Below, piece after piece: positions 1-9,228 of a DNA stretch of 45,156 nucleotides. The DNA lies in contig JANWJT010000018.1 in NCBI GenBank assembly GCA_025451755.1, positions 1-45,156 on the forward strand, in the 5' to 3' direction. The position numbers were made by a program, and so were the translations under genes. How positions within the stretch are numbered: position 1 is the first letter of the stretch; each line of letters begins with the position of its first letter. The notes beneath the pieces were generated by a model that was not told the DNA's origin, did no database searches, and saw nothing but the letters and a program-made list of their open reading frames with translations. This DNA is from Candidatus Microgenomates bacterium. Lineage in GTDB: Bacteria > Patescibacteriota > Microgenomatia > Levybacterales > UBA12049.

Positions 1-130
1 AAATTCTCTTCGTATCGGAGGAAATACCATATGGGGAGAATACTTTAATGGACTTATCGATGAGTTAAGAGTCTACAACAGAGCACTGTCTGCCTCTGAG
101 ATACAGAGTGATATGAATAGTGGAATCTAA
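1..130 (+). CDS. C-terminal end of LamG/concanavalin-A-like domain protein (truncated by window start)
   Basis: Frame 2 is open from the window edge: NSLRIGGNTIWGEYFNGLIDELRVYNRALSASEIQSDMNSGI*, matching the FNGxIDExRVYNRALSxxEI signature of LamG-like domains. Confidence 0.8.
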   Translation, partial: NSLRIGGNTIWGEYFNGLIDELRVYNRALSASEIQSDMNSGI

Positions 131-163
131 TATACTCTTAATTTTTAACTCTTAATTTATTGT

Positions 164-253
164 ATGAAAAAAAATAAAAATTATGCTGCAATAGCTGCAG
201 CTAGAGCTTGTAACAAAGTTATAAAAACAAAAAAAATAAATCTGAATAACTAA
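164..253 (+). CDS. possible 29-aa small protein
   Basis: ATG...TAA: MKKNKNYAAIAAARACNKVIKTKKINLNN. Short; could be chance. Confidence 0.2.
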   Translation: MKKNKNYAAIAAARACNKVIKTKKINLNN

Positions 254-262
254 AAATGGATT

Positions 263-1816
263 ATGCATAAAAATTTATTTAGTACATTTTTATTATCCTT
301 GTTTTGTCTAATTGTGTTAGGATTGTCTCTTCGTGGAGCTGAAGGAAATCCTACAGATTCTTCCATAAATCAGGCACATTGGAAAAATAATGGACCATTT
401 GAATTGTCGCCAGAAAGAGGTAGGTTTGCTTTGACTTATTCACTGGTGGAAGATAAATCATTTCAATTTTCAGATAATATTGGTAAATTTGCAAGCCCAG
501 ATGTTGCTGTCCATAATGGTAAATTTGTATCTCTATTTGCTCCGCTTTTATCTTTTTTAACAATTCCAGGATATGTTTTTGGTAAGTATTTTGGAATATC
601 ACAGGTTGGAACTTTTGCAACTATTTCTTTTTTTGCAATACTTAACGTAATTCTCATAAAACTTATATCAATTCGACTTGGAGCGAATAGAATTACAGCG
701 GCAATTGCTTCTGCAGTTTTTTTATTTGCAACTCCTGCATTTGCTTATGCCGTAAATTTGTACCAGCATCATGCTTCAACCTTTTTGATACTTTTGAGTA
801 TTTATGCATTGCTAAAATCCAAGAAAGCGTGGCCTCTAGTAGTCGTGTTTTTCTCATGTGCTGCTGCAATTTCTCTTGATTATCCGAATCTTTTTTTTAT
901 GTTTCCTCTGGGAGCATACGCAATCAGTAGAATAATATCGATTGGTAAATTAAAAAAGAATTTTTTTGTGAAAATTAATTTATTTAAGGCTTTTACTCCT
1001 TTTGTTATGATTATCCCAATACTATTTTTTCTTTGGTTTAATCATGTTTCATATGGTAATTTCTTTCAATTATCTGGCACTCTTCAGACAGAAAAAAACT
1101 TAGATAAGCCCGAAGATTTGCCATCATTCTCTACTCTGCAAACGAGAGAAAAAGAAAAAGCAATTGCAAAAAAAACAGCTGTCGGATTTTTTAACGCAAG
1201 GAATATTTTGAATGGATTCTATGTGCATTTTGTAAGTTCCGGCAGAGGTTTAATTTATTATACCCCTGTAATTTTATTTGGAATTGCAGGGATGATTCTC
1301 GCAATCAAAAAAAAGGTTGCAATGATGCCGTTATTATCTGGAATAATTGGTGCAAATATTTTACTTTATTCGATGTGGGGGGATCCATGGGGAGGATGGG
1401 CCTTTGGTTCACGCTATCTTATTCCAAGCTATGCTATTCTGTCTATATTTATTGCTTTATTTCTAACATATTGGAATAAAAAAATACTGCTTCTTATTGT
1501 ATTTCTCATAGCAACATTTTATTCAATTGCAGTCAATGCCTTAGGGGCAATTACAACAAGCGCTATACCGCCTCAGCCTGAGGTATTAAATCTTGAAAAA
1601 ATATCTGGCGCTGTTCAAAAATATACTTATGTCAGAAATTGGGATTTTTTGCTTTCTGGAAATACTAAGTCTTTTATTTATGAAACATTTTTAAATAACT
1701 ACTTATCTTCTGTCGCCTTTTATTTAATATTAACTGTTTCAATATGTTTTTTTGTTGGAGCTATTATTATTTATTACTATCTAAATTTACATAGAAAAGG
1801 AGAAGAAAATGTTTAA
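263..1816 (+). CDS. polytopic membrane protein, glycosyltransferase (GT39/ArnT-like) candidate
   Basis: 517-aa ORF with many hydrophobic segments; overlaps the next ORF by 8 nt. Confidence 0.7.
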   Translation: MHKNLFSTFLLSLFCLIVLGLSLRGAEGNPTDSSINQAHWKNNGPFELSPERGRFALTYSLVEDKSFQFSDNIGKFASPDVAVHNGKFVSLFAPLLSFLTIPGYVFGKYFGISQVGTFATISFFAILNVILIKLISIRLGANRITAAIASAVFLFATPAFAYAVNLYQHHASTFLILLSIYALLKSKKAWPLVVVFFSCAAAISLDYPNLFFMFPLGAYAISRIISIGKLKKNFFVKINLFKAFTPFVMIIPILFFLWFNHVSYGNFFQLSGTLQTEKNLDKPEDLPSFSTLQTREKEKAIAKKTAVGFFNARNILNGFYVHFVSSGRGLIYYTPVILFGIAGMILAIKKKVAMMPLLSGIIGANILLYSMWGDPWGGWAFGSRYLIPSYAILSIFIALFLTYWNKKILLLIVFLIATFYSIAVNALGAITTSAIPPQPEVLNLEKISGAVQKYTYVRNWDFLLSGNTKSFIYETFLNNYLSSVAFYLILTVSICFFVGAIIIYYYLNLHRKGEENV

Positions 1817-3449
1817 TTTTAGAACAGGCGAATTATCAATAAATATTTCAGAAAATAACAGAGCCATAAGTTTTATTAGAAAGTTTTTAAGTAAGTATGT
1901 TATTCAAATTATTCTTTTCTTTTTAATTCTTGTTTCAAGCTTCTCCTTCTTTATCTTTTATCAGAATGGACTTGGTCTTTCTTATAACGATGCTAGGTCA
2001 CATTTAGATATTGGAAGACGTGTTGTTGAAGGGTTAAAACCTGGCATTGCACAGCTTGGTAGCGTATGGTTACCGCTTCCTCATATTTTAATGATTCCAA
2101 CTGTCTGGAATGATTTTATGTGGCATTCGGGACTTTCGGGAGCATTAGAGTCAATGATATCTTTTGTTGTCACAGCACTTATTATTTACTCCTTCCTAAA
2201 GGAACTTAAGGTTGGTTTTGTAGGACGTTTAACTGGGGTTGTAATATTTTCTGTCAATCTTAATGTCTTGTACCTTCAGTCGACTGCCATGACAGAGCTA
2301 TTGCTTGTTATGACTATGACAGCCGGAGTTTACTATCTTATGCTTTGGTCAAAAAATGAAAATATTTTAAATCTTATAAAGTCCGCATTCTTTGTAATGC
2401 TTTCGACTCTAGTCCGCTATGACGGTTGGTTTCTTTTTCTTTTCTCAGTTTTTTTAATAATAGTTGAAGTTTTACGAAAAAGAGGTTATAAGACAACGGA
2501 AGGAATAGTTATTCTATACTCAACTCTTGCGGGCTTTGGAGTAGTATTGTGGCTTTTGTGGAATCTTCTTATTTTCAAAGATCCCCTTTATTTTATTTTC
2601 GGTCCCTTTTCAGCATATATTCAGCAAGAGCAATTACAATTAGCAGGAAATCTTGCTACTAAAGGAAATCTCTTGCTTTCGATAAAAATTTACCTATATT
2701 CGGTCGCGTATAATTGCAATGCTTTTATTGCCATGCTTGGTCTCATAGGTGCAATTGTTTTATGCGTAGATCGTAAAATAAAAACATCTGTAAAAATTGC
2801 AGTATCAGCACTTCTAGCTCCTTTAATTTTTAATATATTGTCACTCTACTTAGGGCAATCGGTTTTATTCATTCAAGGTTTATCTGGAAATACCTGGTTT
2901 AACGTAAGATATGGTATTGTCATGATGCCTGCAATTGCGATCTTTGTTGGATATTTGCTGCATAAGATGAATCAGTTTAAGCTTGTCTTAATAGGACTTA
3001 TGGTTTTTGTTTTATTTTTTTCATTTGTCAATCTTGATGCAGTAACAATTGATGATGCAAGAGTAGGGTCAAGTCAAAAAAATGTTTCGGAGGTTTCCGG
3101 ATGGCTTCGCAGCAATGCAAAAAATAAGCCCGGTTTTGTATTAATTTCAGCCGCATCCCATGACGCAATAATATTTTCATCGGGTCTTCCAATGAGCAAA
3201 TTTATACATGAAGGAACAGGCGAATACTGGGATTTAGCAACTGCATCTCCTAATCTTTGGGCTCGATGGATTGTTATGCGTACAAACGATTTAAACGATT
3301 CGACATTTAAGTTGGTCAGAAAGACAAAAGCATATAGGGATGGAAACTACAAGCTTATAAATCATTATTCTTTTGCAGATATTTATGAAATAAAAGAAGA
3401 ATACGTGCAAAACCTTAATATGAAGCCCATCTTGGGAAAACAAAAATAA
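1809..3449 (+). CDS. polytopic membrane glycosyltransferase-like protein
   Basis: 546-aa multi-TM ORF with an acidic first loop (YNDARSHLDIGRRVVEG) typical of GT-C dolichyl/polyprenyl-phosphate-sugar transferases. Confidence 0.7.
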   Translation: MFNFRTGELSINISENNRAISFIRKFLSKYVIQIILFFLILVSSFSFFIFYQNGLGLSYNDARSHLDIGRRVVEGLKPGIAQLGSVWLPLPHILMIPTVWNDFMWHSGLSGALESMISFVVTALIIYSFLKELKVGFVGRLTGVVIFSVNLNVLYLQSTAMTELLLVMTMTAGVYYLMLWSKNENILNLIKSAFFVMLSTLVRYDGWFLFLFSVFLIIVEVLRKRGYKTTEGIVILYSTLAGFGVVLWLLWNLLIFKDPLYFIFGPFSAYIQQEQLQLAGNLATKGNLLLSIKIYLYSVAYNCNAFIAMLGLIGAIVLCVDRKIKTSVKIAVSALLAPLIFNILSLYLGQSVLFIQGLSGNTWFNVRYGIVMMPAIAIFVGYLLHKMNQFKLVLIGLMVFVLFFSFVNLDAVTIDDARVGSSQKNVSEVSGWLRSNAKNKPGFVLISAASHDAIIFSSGLPMSKFIHEGTGEYWDLATASPNLWARWIVMRTNDLNDSTFKLVRKTKAYRDGNYKLINHYSFADIYEIKEEYVQNLNMKPILGKQK

Positions 3450-3450
3450 T

Positions 3451-4686
3451 ATGATTAAAAAAATCTTTATAGTTATTGCTGTTTTTATATTGCTTAAATT
3501 GCTATTTAGTTTTGGTAAGTCCGAATCAGAAAATAAGCGGGTTACTCTATGGGAATTTCAATCAATTGATACTATGAAATATTCGCGTGATGTAGCGCAG
3601 GAAAAACTTAATGATTTAACTTACGATGAGATAATTAAGCAGCAAGTCGAGGATATCGCAGCAACAGGGGCAACTCACATAGGTATTGCAACGCCTTATG
3701 ACGAAGAATTTTATCCTTTCTTAAAAAGATGGGTAAATGAGGCTAGAAGAAATAATTTAAACGTTTGGTTTAGGGGTAATTGGTCTGGATGGGAAAAGTG
3801 GTTTGAATATGAGAAGATCGACAGAAAAAAGCATATCGAAAAAACGCGAAATTTTATTCTTAATAACCCAGGATTATTTGTTGATGGAGACGTTTTTTCC
3901 GCCTGTCCCGAGTGTGAAAATGGCGGACCAGGAGATCCCCGCCAAAATGGCGACATTGAAGGTCACAGAAAATTTTTAGTAGATGAATATAAAGTTACGA
4001 AGAATGCATTCCAGGCAATTGGGAAAGATGTTGATTCAAACTATAATTCTATGAACGGTGATGTCGCGAGGATTATTATGGATTCTGCCACAACCCATGC
4101 TCTTGATGGAATAGTAACAATTGACCATTACGTTTCAAGCCCCGAAAAATTAGCTGATGATATTAAGTCTATTTCGAAAAGTTCGGGAGGAAAAATAGTT
4201 CTTGGGGAATTTGGAGTACCAATACCTGACATAAACGGCAAAATGAGCGAACAAGAGCAGTCAGATTGGATAAATAAAGCTCTTTTAAAGCTTTCCGAAA
4301 TGCCTGAAGTTGTTGGAATTAGTTACTGGGTTAATACAGGAAGTTCAACCGCTCTTTGGTCTGAGGATGGGGCGGAGAGAAAAGCTGTTGAAATTCTCAG
4401 ATCAGCATTCAAGGCTCCTATTGCTAGAGTTATTGTAAAAGATTCGTCCGGATCTATAGTAAAAAATGCTAATTTAAATTTAAACGGGAGGCATTATGTT
4501 TCGGATAACAATGGAGTTTTTAACATTCCTTACTTTAATAATTCAAAAAATGTAGAGATAAGAGCCGAAGGATATTTTTCTAAAAAAATTCTCTTAGCCA
4601 GGTCAGATGGTGTAATAGTAATTCTAAAAAAAGAAAATGAAGATTTAGTATTTAAATTAAATAAATTCATCCAAGATCTTTTCTAA
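3451..4686 (+). CDS. secreted glycoside-hydrolase-like TIM-barrel protein with C-terminal carboxypeptidase-regulatory-like domain
   Basis: N-terminal hydrophobic anchor; barrel-like segments (VTIDHYVSS, IVLGEFGVP, VVGISYWVNTGSS); C-terminal VIVKDSSGSIVKNANLNLNGRHYVSDNNGVFNIPYF. Confidence 0.6.
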   Translation: MIKKIFIVIAVFILLKLLFSFGKSESENKRVTLWEFQSIDTMKYSRDVAQEKLNDLTYDEIIKQQVEDIAATGATHIGIATPYDEEFYPFLKRWVNEARRNNLNVWFRGNWSGWEKWFEYEKIDRKKHIEKTRNFILNNPGLFVDGDVFSACPECENGGPGDPRQNGDIEGHRKFLVDEYKVTKNAFQAIGKDVDSNYNSMNGDVARIIMDSATTHALDGIVTIDHYVSSPEKLADDIKSISKSSGGKIVLGEFGVPIPDINGKMSEQEQSDWINKALLKLSEMPEVVGISYWVNTGSSTALWSEDGAERKAVEILRSAFKAPIARVIVKDSSGSIVKNANLNLNGRHYVSDNNGVFNIPYFNNSKNVEIRAEGYFSKKILLARSDGVIVILKKENEDLVFKLNKFIQDLF

Positions 4687-4715
4687 CTTTCTTTCTATGT
4701 TATAGGATGTCTCTA

Positions 4716-4743
4716 TTGACTTTTTGATATAGTATGATATAAT
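4716..4743 (+). promoter_or_regulatory. putative sigma-70-type promoter for the LATTG protein/sortase pair
   Basis: TTGACT - 16 nt - TATAAT, upstream of the 4788 ORF. Confidence 0.6.
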
Positions 4744-4787
4744 CCTATAACATTTTTATAATTAAAAAAACAGCCTTAATTTATTTT

Positions 4788-5366
4788 ATGCTAAGAAAAA
4801 ACCTATTGATAAAAGTATTATTAATAACGATTTTATTATCGGCCTTTATTGGAGAAGCATATGCAGTAACAGCTCCCACATTTCCGGTCTGCGCTAATCC
4901 TCAAGGTCAAGTTAAGGCTTCATATGATTCAGGAGCTCATGGAGTTGCCGGAAATACCTCAGCGTTTACAGGAAAGGATACTGTATATACATTAACTGAT
5001 GAAACTCTTACTCAGTGTTTGTGTACGACTGACGGAGAAGGTATTCAGACTAATTGGTGGAAGGTATCAAATCTTACGCAGGATGAAAAAAATATATTAA
5101 TTAGCCAGGGTTGGATTTCAATTCCCGACGGATCTGCGTGGGGTCTCGATCAAGGACCATATCTTGCAAAAAATTCAAATTATGCATGTGCATCTTCAGA
5201 CAGAATAGGTGGAACAGCAAATGCTGGATCTGTCTTGGGTACCTCAACAGAAACAGTACTTGGACTTGCAACAACCGGAAATATATTATTTATATTAACG
5301 GTTATTCTCACCGGATTTATCCTTCTTGGTAGCGGAGCTTCCCTTTCTCTTAAAAAGAAAAAATAA
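4788..5366 (+). CDS. small secreted protein with LATTG sortase-type sorting signal
   Basis: Signal peptide; C-terminus LATTG-NILFILTVILTGFILLGSGASLSLKKKK (motif, TM segment, positive tail); directly followed by a sortase gene. Confidence 0.75.
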   Translation: MLRKNLLIKVLLITILLSAFIGEAYAVTAPTFPVCANPQGQVKASYDSGAHGVAGNTSAFTGKDTVYTLTDETLTQCLCTTDGEGIQTNWWKVSNLTQDEKNILISQGWISIPDGSAWGLDQGPYLAKNSNYACASSDRIGGTANAGSVLGTSTETVLGLATTGNILFILTVILTGFILLGSGASLSLKKKK

Positions 5367-5380
5367 AATGGATAACGAAG

Positions 5381-5911
5381 ATGAGTTCTGCTTCTAAAAT
5401 ATTAATTTTCTCAGGTTTTTTGTTAATTTTTTTTGGAACATATTTATTTTTGGATCGCTATAGCTCGAGAAAACTAGAATTTCAAGATTTAAAAATAAGT
5501 AAAACTGTTTCTTCTAAGATAATTCCCGTAAGAATAATTATCTCAGCATTAAAGATAGATAGCGGAATATATCCTGCAAAAATTGATAATGGGAAATGGG
5601 AAGCAACTCAAAATGGGATTTCTTATCTTTCTTCTTCTCCCGTTCCGGGAAGTAAGGGAAACGCAATTTTGTACGGGCATAACTTTCCAAATCTTCTTGG
5701 GAATTTAAATAAAATAAAACCGGCAGATATAATAGAAGTCGTAATGAATACGGGGGAGAGAAAAAAATTCAAGGTCGAATTTACACATATAGTTACTCCA
5801 AGTCAAACTCATATTTTATCTCAGACAACTGACAGTAGGATAACTTTATATACATGCACAGGATTTCTAGATAGTAAGAGGTTTGTTGCAATAGCAAAAC
5901 TTCTAAAATAA
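5381..5911 (+). CDS. sortase
   Basis: N-terminal TM; catalytic His motif ILYGHNFPN, TLYTCTG Cys motif, downstream Arg (SKRFVAIAKL). Confidence 0.9.
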   Translation: MSSASKILIFSGFLLIFFGTYLFLDRYSSRKLEFQDLKISKTVSSKIIPVRIIISALKIDSGIYPAKIDNGKWEATQNGISYLSSSPVPGSKGNAILYGHNFPNLLGNLNKIKPADIIEVVMNTGERKKFKVEFTHIVTPSQTHILSQTTDSRITLYTCTGFLDSKRFVAIAKLLK

Positions 5912-5917
5912 TTTTTT

Positions 5918-7354
5918 TTATTTTCTTACAAAAACTCCGGAATAGTCATCCTCATACACTAATTTCCATTTTCCTTCTTTTGTAAGTTTTAAAAGTTTTT
6001 TGTAGACATGCTTTTCTGGTGACATCAAAACTGCATTGTAGTTAGATTCGTCTATATCCTTAAGGTTTTGCTCGTATTCGTAATAATCAACAAAACCACT
6101 ATATCCTTTTTTGTCTTTCCAAAGGTGCATTCTGCCATCTATGGTTGGTTTAATTTCGGGATAATTCCAGATAATCCAACCTCCCCAGTTATACATTGTA
6201 AGAAGTTCTCTTTGGTTTATCTTATTTCCAATAACAAAATCTGCCGCTTTCGTCGAGCAATAATTAATGCTGCAATATTTATTCCAGGAAAAATTATAAT
6301 ACTGCGAAAATGGAAATTTGGAAAAAACAACAAAAGTTATTGCAAGGAAAAGTATTATGCTACCTGATATATATTGGTATTTTTTTTGATTTGGCTCAAG
6401 GAATTGAACGATCGGTTTTAATAATGGAATCGAAAGATAGAACATCATCCATGAATATCTTCTTACAAAAAGAGAGAGTGTATATATAACCCAGAATATT
6501 GATGTTTCAGGAATTTTTTTAATAAATTTATTTCCTGCAAGTAGAATGATTATTCCCCAAAAGGCAAGAGTTGCAACAATAATAAGGTTCCACCATGGAG
6601 TTGAAAGATCGTTGAATGGAAGATATTCTGCAATCAATTTTAGATCCGGATTTATAAAATGATAGAGTGCATCTCTATATGTTTCTATTCCGAATGGATT
6701 AATAAGAGTAAAAAGAGTTGAAAGAAAAAGAATAAATCCTAAAAATTTTCCTTCTGATAATGTTTCTTTTAAATTAACTTTAAGAAAAAAATGGTTATTA
6801 AGTAGCTTAACGAAAGTCCATCCAAAAAAGAGCAATAGTCCTATTAGGAATTGTCCATGTATATTGGACCAAAATAAAAACAACAAAGGAATTATTAGAA
6901 TAGCTTTTTTCTTAGGATACGTGCTTAGGAGATAAAGTAAAATTCCAAGAAAAAGGAGACTTAATAACTGACCACGGAAAGAAATTGAATTTAGCGGATG
7001 CATAAAATATGTAATAATCGGAAAAATTAAAGATTCTTCAAAGAAAGAAAGCTTGGCTCCTTTTGAGAAAAAATAAAAAGTGAGAGTTATTGTTAATGCT
7101 CCCAAAATTGTGAGTCCAAAAAATCCAAAATTATTAAATGTAAAATAAGAAATAAGATCTGTTCCCCAAGAAGTATTTGCCCATTTAAAATCCGGCATAA
7201 GCTGGGAGAAAATGTTATTCCGAAGAACTTTCCCATACTTAAAAAAATATTCACCATATTTTAAGTGCCACCCCAAATCCGGATCTGTCGGAAAATGTAT
7301 TGATGCAAGAAATACAAATATATAGGGAAAAATTCTAAGTATTAAATTATTCAT
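5918..7354 (-). CDS. polytopic membrane protein, glycosyltransferase-like
   Basis: 478-aa multi-TM ORF (HFPTDPDLGWHLKYGEYFFKYG...). Confidence 0.65.
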   Translation of the reverse strand: MNNLILRIFPYIFVFLASIHFPTDPDLGWHLKYGEYFFKYGKVLRNNIFSQLMPDFKWANTSWGTDLISYFTFNNFGFFGLTILGALTITLTFYFFSKGAKLSFFEESLIFPIITYFMHPLNSISFRGQLLSLLFLGILLYLLSTYPKKKAILIIPLLFLFWSNIHGQFLIGLLLFFGWTFVKLLNNHFFLKVNLKETLSEGKFLGFILFLSTLFTLINPFGIETYRDALYHFINPDLKLIAEYLPFNDLSTPWWNLIIVATLAFWGIIILLAGNKFIKKIPETSIFWVIYTLSLFVRRYSWMMFYLSIPLLKPIVQFLEPNQKKYQYISGSIILFLAITFVVFSKFPFSQYYNFSWNKYCSINYCSTKAADFVIGNKINQRELLTMYNWGGWIIWNYPEIKPTIDGRMHLWKDKKGYSGFVDYYEYEQNLKDIDESNYNAVLMSPEKHVYKKLLKLTKEGKWKLVYEDDYSGVFVRK

Positions 7355-7437
7355 AACTTGTGGCTTGAAATTATATCACTAACCCATAAGATGTTCAATC
7401 GATTCAATTGACACTGCATATATAATAGTATATAGAA

Positions 7438-7923
7438 ATGAAAAATCTACAGCTTTTAATAATTTTAATAATAACTTTAATTGTTATATCTCTTATTCAA
7501 AGAGAAGGAGTAGATAATAGTAATCAGAAGAAAAATATTATAACTTTACCACCTACGAAATCACAAACACAAACCCCAATTCCCACCCAAGCTTCAGCTC
7601 CCACATTAGTATTACCTACTTTGATTCCGGAATCTTTTTCTCAAAAAAATATTAAGTCGTTTGTCTATCCCAATTCAATAGTTTTAAATAAATCGGAAAA
7701 AGAAATGGCTTTACAAAGTTCGGATGATCCCTCGTCTATTACTAATTGGTATAAAGAAAAAGTAATTAGCTTGGATATGAAAGCTCAATCTTTTGTTCAA
7801 ACAAATACAAATGGAAATATTCTAAATAAATTAGCTGGAGCAAGAACAGGATTTAAAGTTACTCTAAAAATAGAAAAAAATAACTCAAGCTCTAGTACCG
7901 CTATCAAGGTTTCGATAGAATAA
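7438..7923 (+). CDS. hypothetical membrane-anchored protein with Pro/Thr-rich linker
   Basis: N-terminal TM, TQTPIPTQASAPTLVLPT linker, small soluble domain; TATAAT 11 nt upstream of ATG. Confidence 0.55.
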   Translation: MKNLQLLIILIITLIVISLIQREGVDNSNQKKNIITLPPTKSQTQTPIPTQASAPTLVLPTLIPESFSQKNIKSFVYPNSIVLNKSEKEMALQSSDDPSSITNWYKEKVISLDMKAQSFVQTNTNGNILNKLAGARTGFKVTLKIEKNNSSSSTAIKVSIE

Positions 7924-7956
7924 TCTAGTTTAGATTTAGCCCATAAAGATAGGGTA

Positions 7957-7985
7957 TTGACAAGAAATTTTTAGTTTGGTATAGT
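7957..7985 (+). promoter_or_regulatory. putative promoter for the 8009 ORF
   Basis: TTGACA - 17 nt - TATAGT. Confidence 0.6.
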
Positions 7986-8008
7986 CCCTTTACAAATATT
8001 CTGCCCCG

Positions 8009-8797
8009 ATGAGGGGTTTTTTATTTGGAATAATATTTAATGCTATTATGAATGAAGACATAAAAACAACTTCCATACCAACAGATTTTATATCTTCGAG
8101 AAATGCAAATAGAGGCATTTTAAAATTAGAAAAACTGGAAATAAATAAAATAATTAGTTTATTTTCAAGGGCATTTAGAGCTTCGCTGCAAGCAGTAAAG
8201 AATAAAATAAATGATGCAGTAGGCGTTGGAACATCTGGCGGAAATTTTGGAAAAAATAGAAATTCACGCTTATTTATTATTTTTATTGCAGTTGTTCTTT
8301 TAGGATTGTCTTTCTATCTTGGAAAATCGCTAAACCAGAATTCGACAAACTATAATGATGATAGACCTCTTCCATCGGCAACAAAAGCAAGACAGGATTT
8401 AAATAAAGAATTTAAATTTCCTCTAAAAGATGCTAGGGGCGAGGATTTAAGTGAAATAAAGTACGTGATTGAATCTGCAGAACTTCAGGATTCAATTATT
8501 GTAAAAGGACAAAGAGCAAGAGCAGTCAAGGGAAGAACCTTTCTTATCTTAAACATAAAAATATCGAACAACTTTACTCAGGGAATCGAAATTAATAGCA
8601 GGGATTATGTAAGACTTTTAGTCAATGATTCCAAGGAATTGATAGCAGCAGATGTCCATAACGACCCAGTTGCAGTTCAGGCAATATCTACAAAGTATAC
8701 AAGACTTGGATTTCCAATAAACGATTCGGACAAAAATTTAATGCTGAAAATAGGGGAGATAAAAGGTAGTAAGCAAACAATTCAGCTTAATTTCTAA
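8009..8797 (+). CDS. membrane-anchored DUF4352-like protein (start may be the ATG at 8048)
   Basis: 262-aa ORF; single TM, then a beta-rich domain (RTFLILNIKISNNFTQGIEINSRDYVRLL) like telokin/DUF4352 proteins. Confidence 0.55.
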   Translation: MRGFLFGIIFNAIMNEDIKTTSIPTDFISSRNANRGILKLEKLEINKIISLFSRAFRASLQAVKNKINDAVGVGTSGGNFGKNRNSRLFIIFIAVVLLGLSFYLGKSLNQNSTNYNDDRPLPSATKARQDLNKEFKFPLKDARGEDLSEIKYVIESAELQDSIIVKGQRARAVKGRTFLILNIKISNNFTQGIEINSRDYVRLLVNDSKELIAADVHNDPVAVQAISTKYTRLGFPINDSDKNLMLKIGEIKGSKQTIQLNF

Positions 8798-8802
8798 TAA
8801 AT

Positions 8803-9021
8803 ATGGTGGGTTCTCAAAAAGATAAAGTTGCCATAATCAGCGAAATAAAAAAGGCTCTTGATGATATGGTATTCGGAAGTGTTGAGCTCTATGTCCAAAA
8901 TCGCAAAGTTACTCAAATTACAGTCCGCCACATAAAAAAGACAAATGTCGAGATGGAAAAAATCCCACAAACTGATTCTCAAGATAAAATCAATTTAAAA
9001 ATAGGTATTGACAAACAATAG
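8803..9021 (+). CDS. small DUF2292/YezD-like protein
   Basis: 72 aa; IKKALDDMVFGSVELYVQNRKVTQITVRHIKKT resembles the DUF2292 pattern. Confidence 0.6.
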   Translation: MVGSQKDKVAIISEIKKALDDMVFGSVELYVQNRKVTQITVRHIKKTNVEMEKIPQTDSQDKINLKIGIDKQ

Positions 9022-9037
9022 CACAGCATTATATAAA
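9008..9037 (+). promoter_or_regulatory. putative promoter of the left arm of the surface-fibre island
   Basis: TTGACA - 18 nt - TATAAA, about 190 nt upstream of the 9229 ORF. Confidence 0.65.
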
Positions 9038-9068
9038 TGGATTTAACAGTTTAATTTAAGTTTATAAG

Positions 9069-9191
9069 CTGACCGCAAACGGAGGCTTTTCTACCTGAAA
9101 TCTTTAGAAGGATTTCGGATAGAGGAGCCTCCGTTTTCGTTTTAAAACGAAAACGGTGCAAAGAAGTGCAATCCATCCCGCCTTTGGCGGG
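9069..9191 (+). promoter_or_regulatory. structured 5' leader RNA element
   Basis: CTGACCGCAAACGGAGG (9069-9085), 11-bp inverted repeat AAACGGAGGCT (9077-9087)/AGCCTCCGTTT (9126-9136), overlapping 26-nt perfect palindrome (9131-9156), CCCGCC-TTT-GGCGGG hairpin (9177-9191). Confidence 0.65.
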
Positions 9192-9228
9192 AAAAGGAAA
9201 TATATAAAAGAGAGGAGGTGAAACATAA

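Noticed and set aside
5111-5332. Overlapping +1 ORF within the LATTG protein gene
   Set aside because: Cys/Ile/Arg-biased out-of-frame translation; the in-frame product has signal peptide and sorting motif.
9044-9228. Left leader as a known c-di-GMP or other named riboswitch
   Set aside because: Some short similarity (GCAAA, GGAGGC) but the core consensus does not match any class I can recall; reported only as a structured leader.
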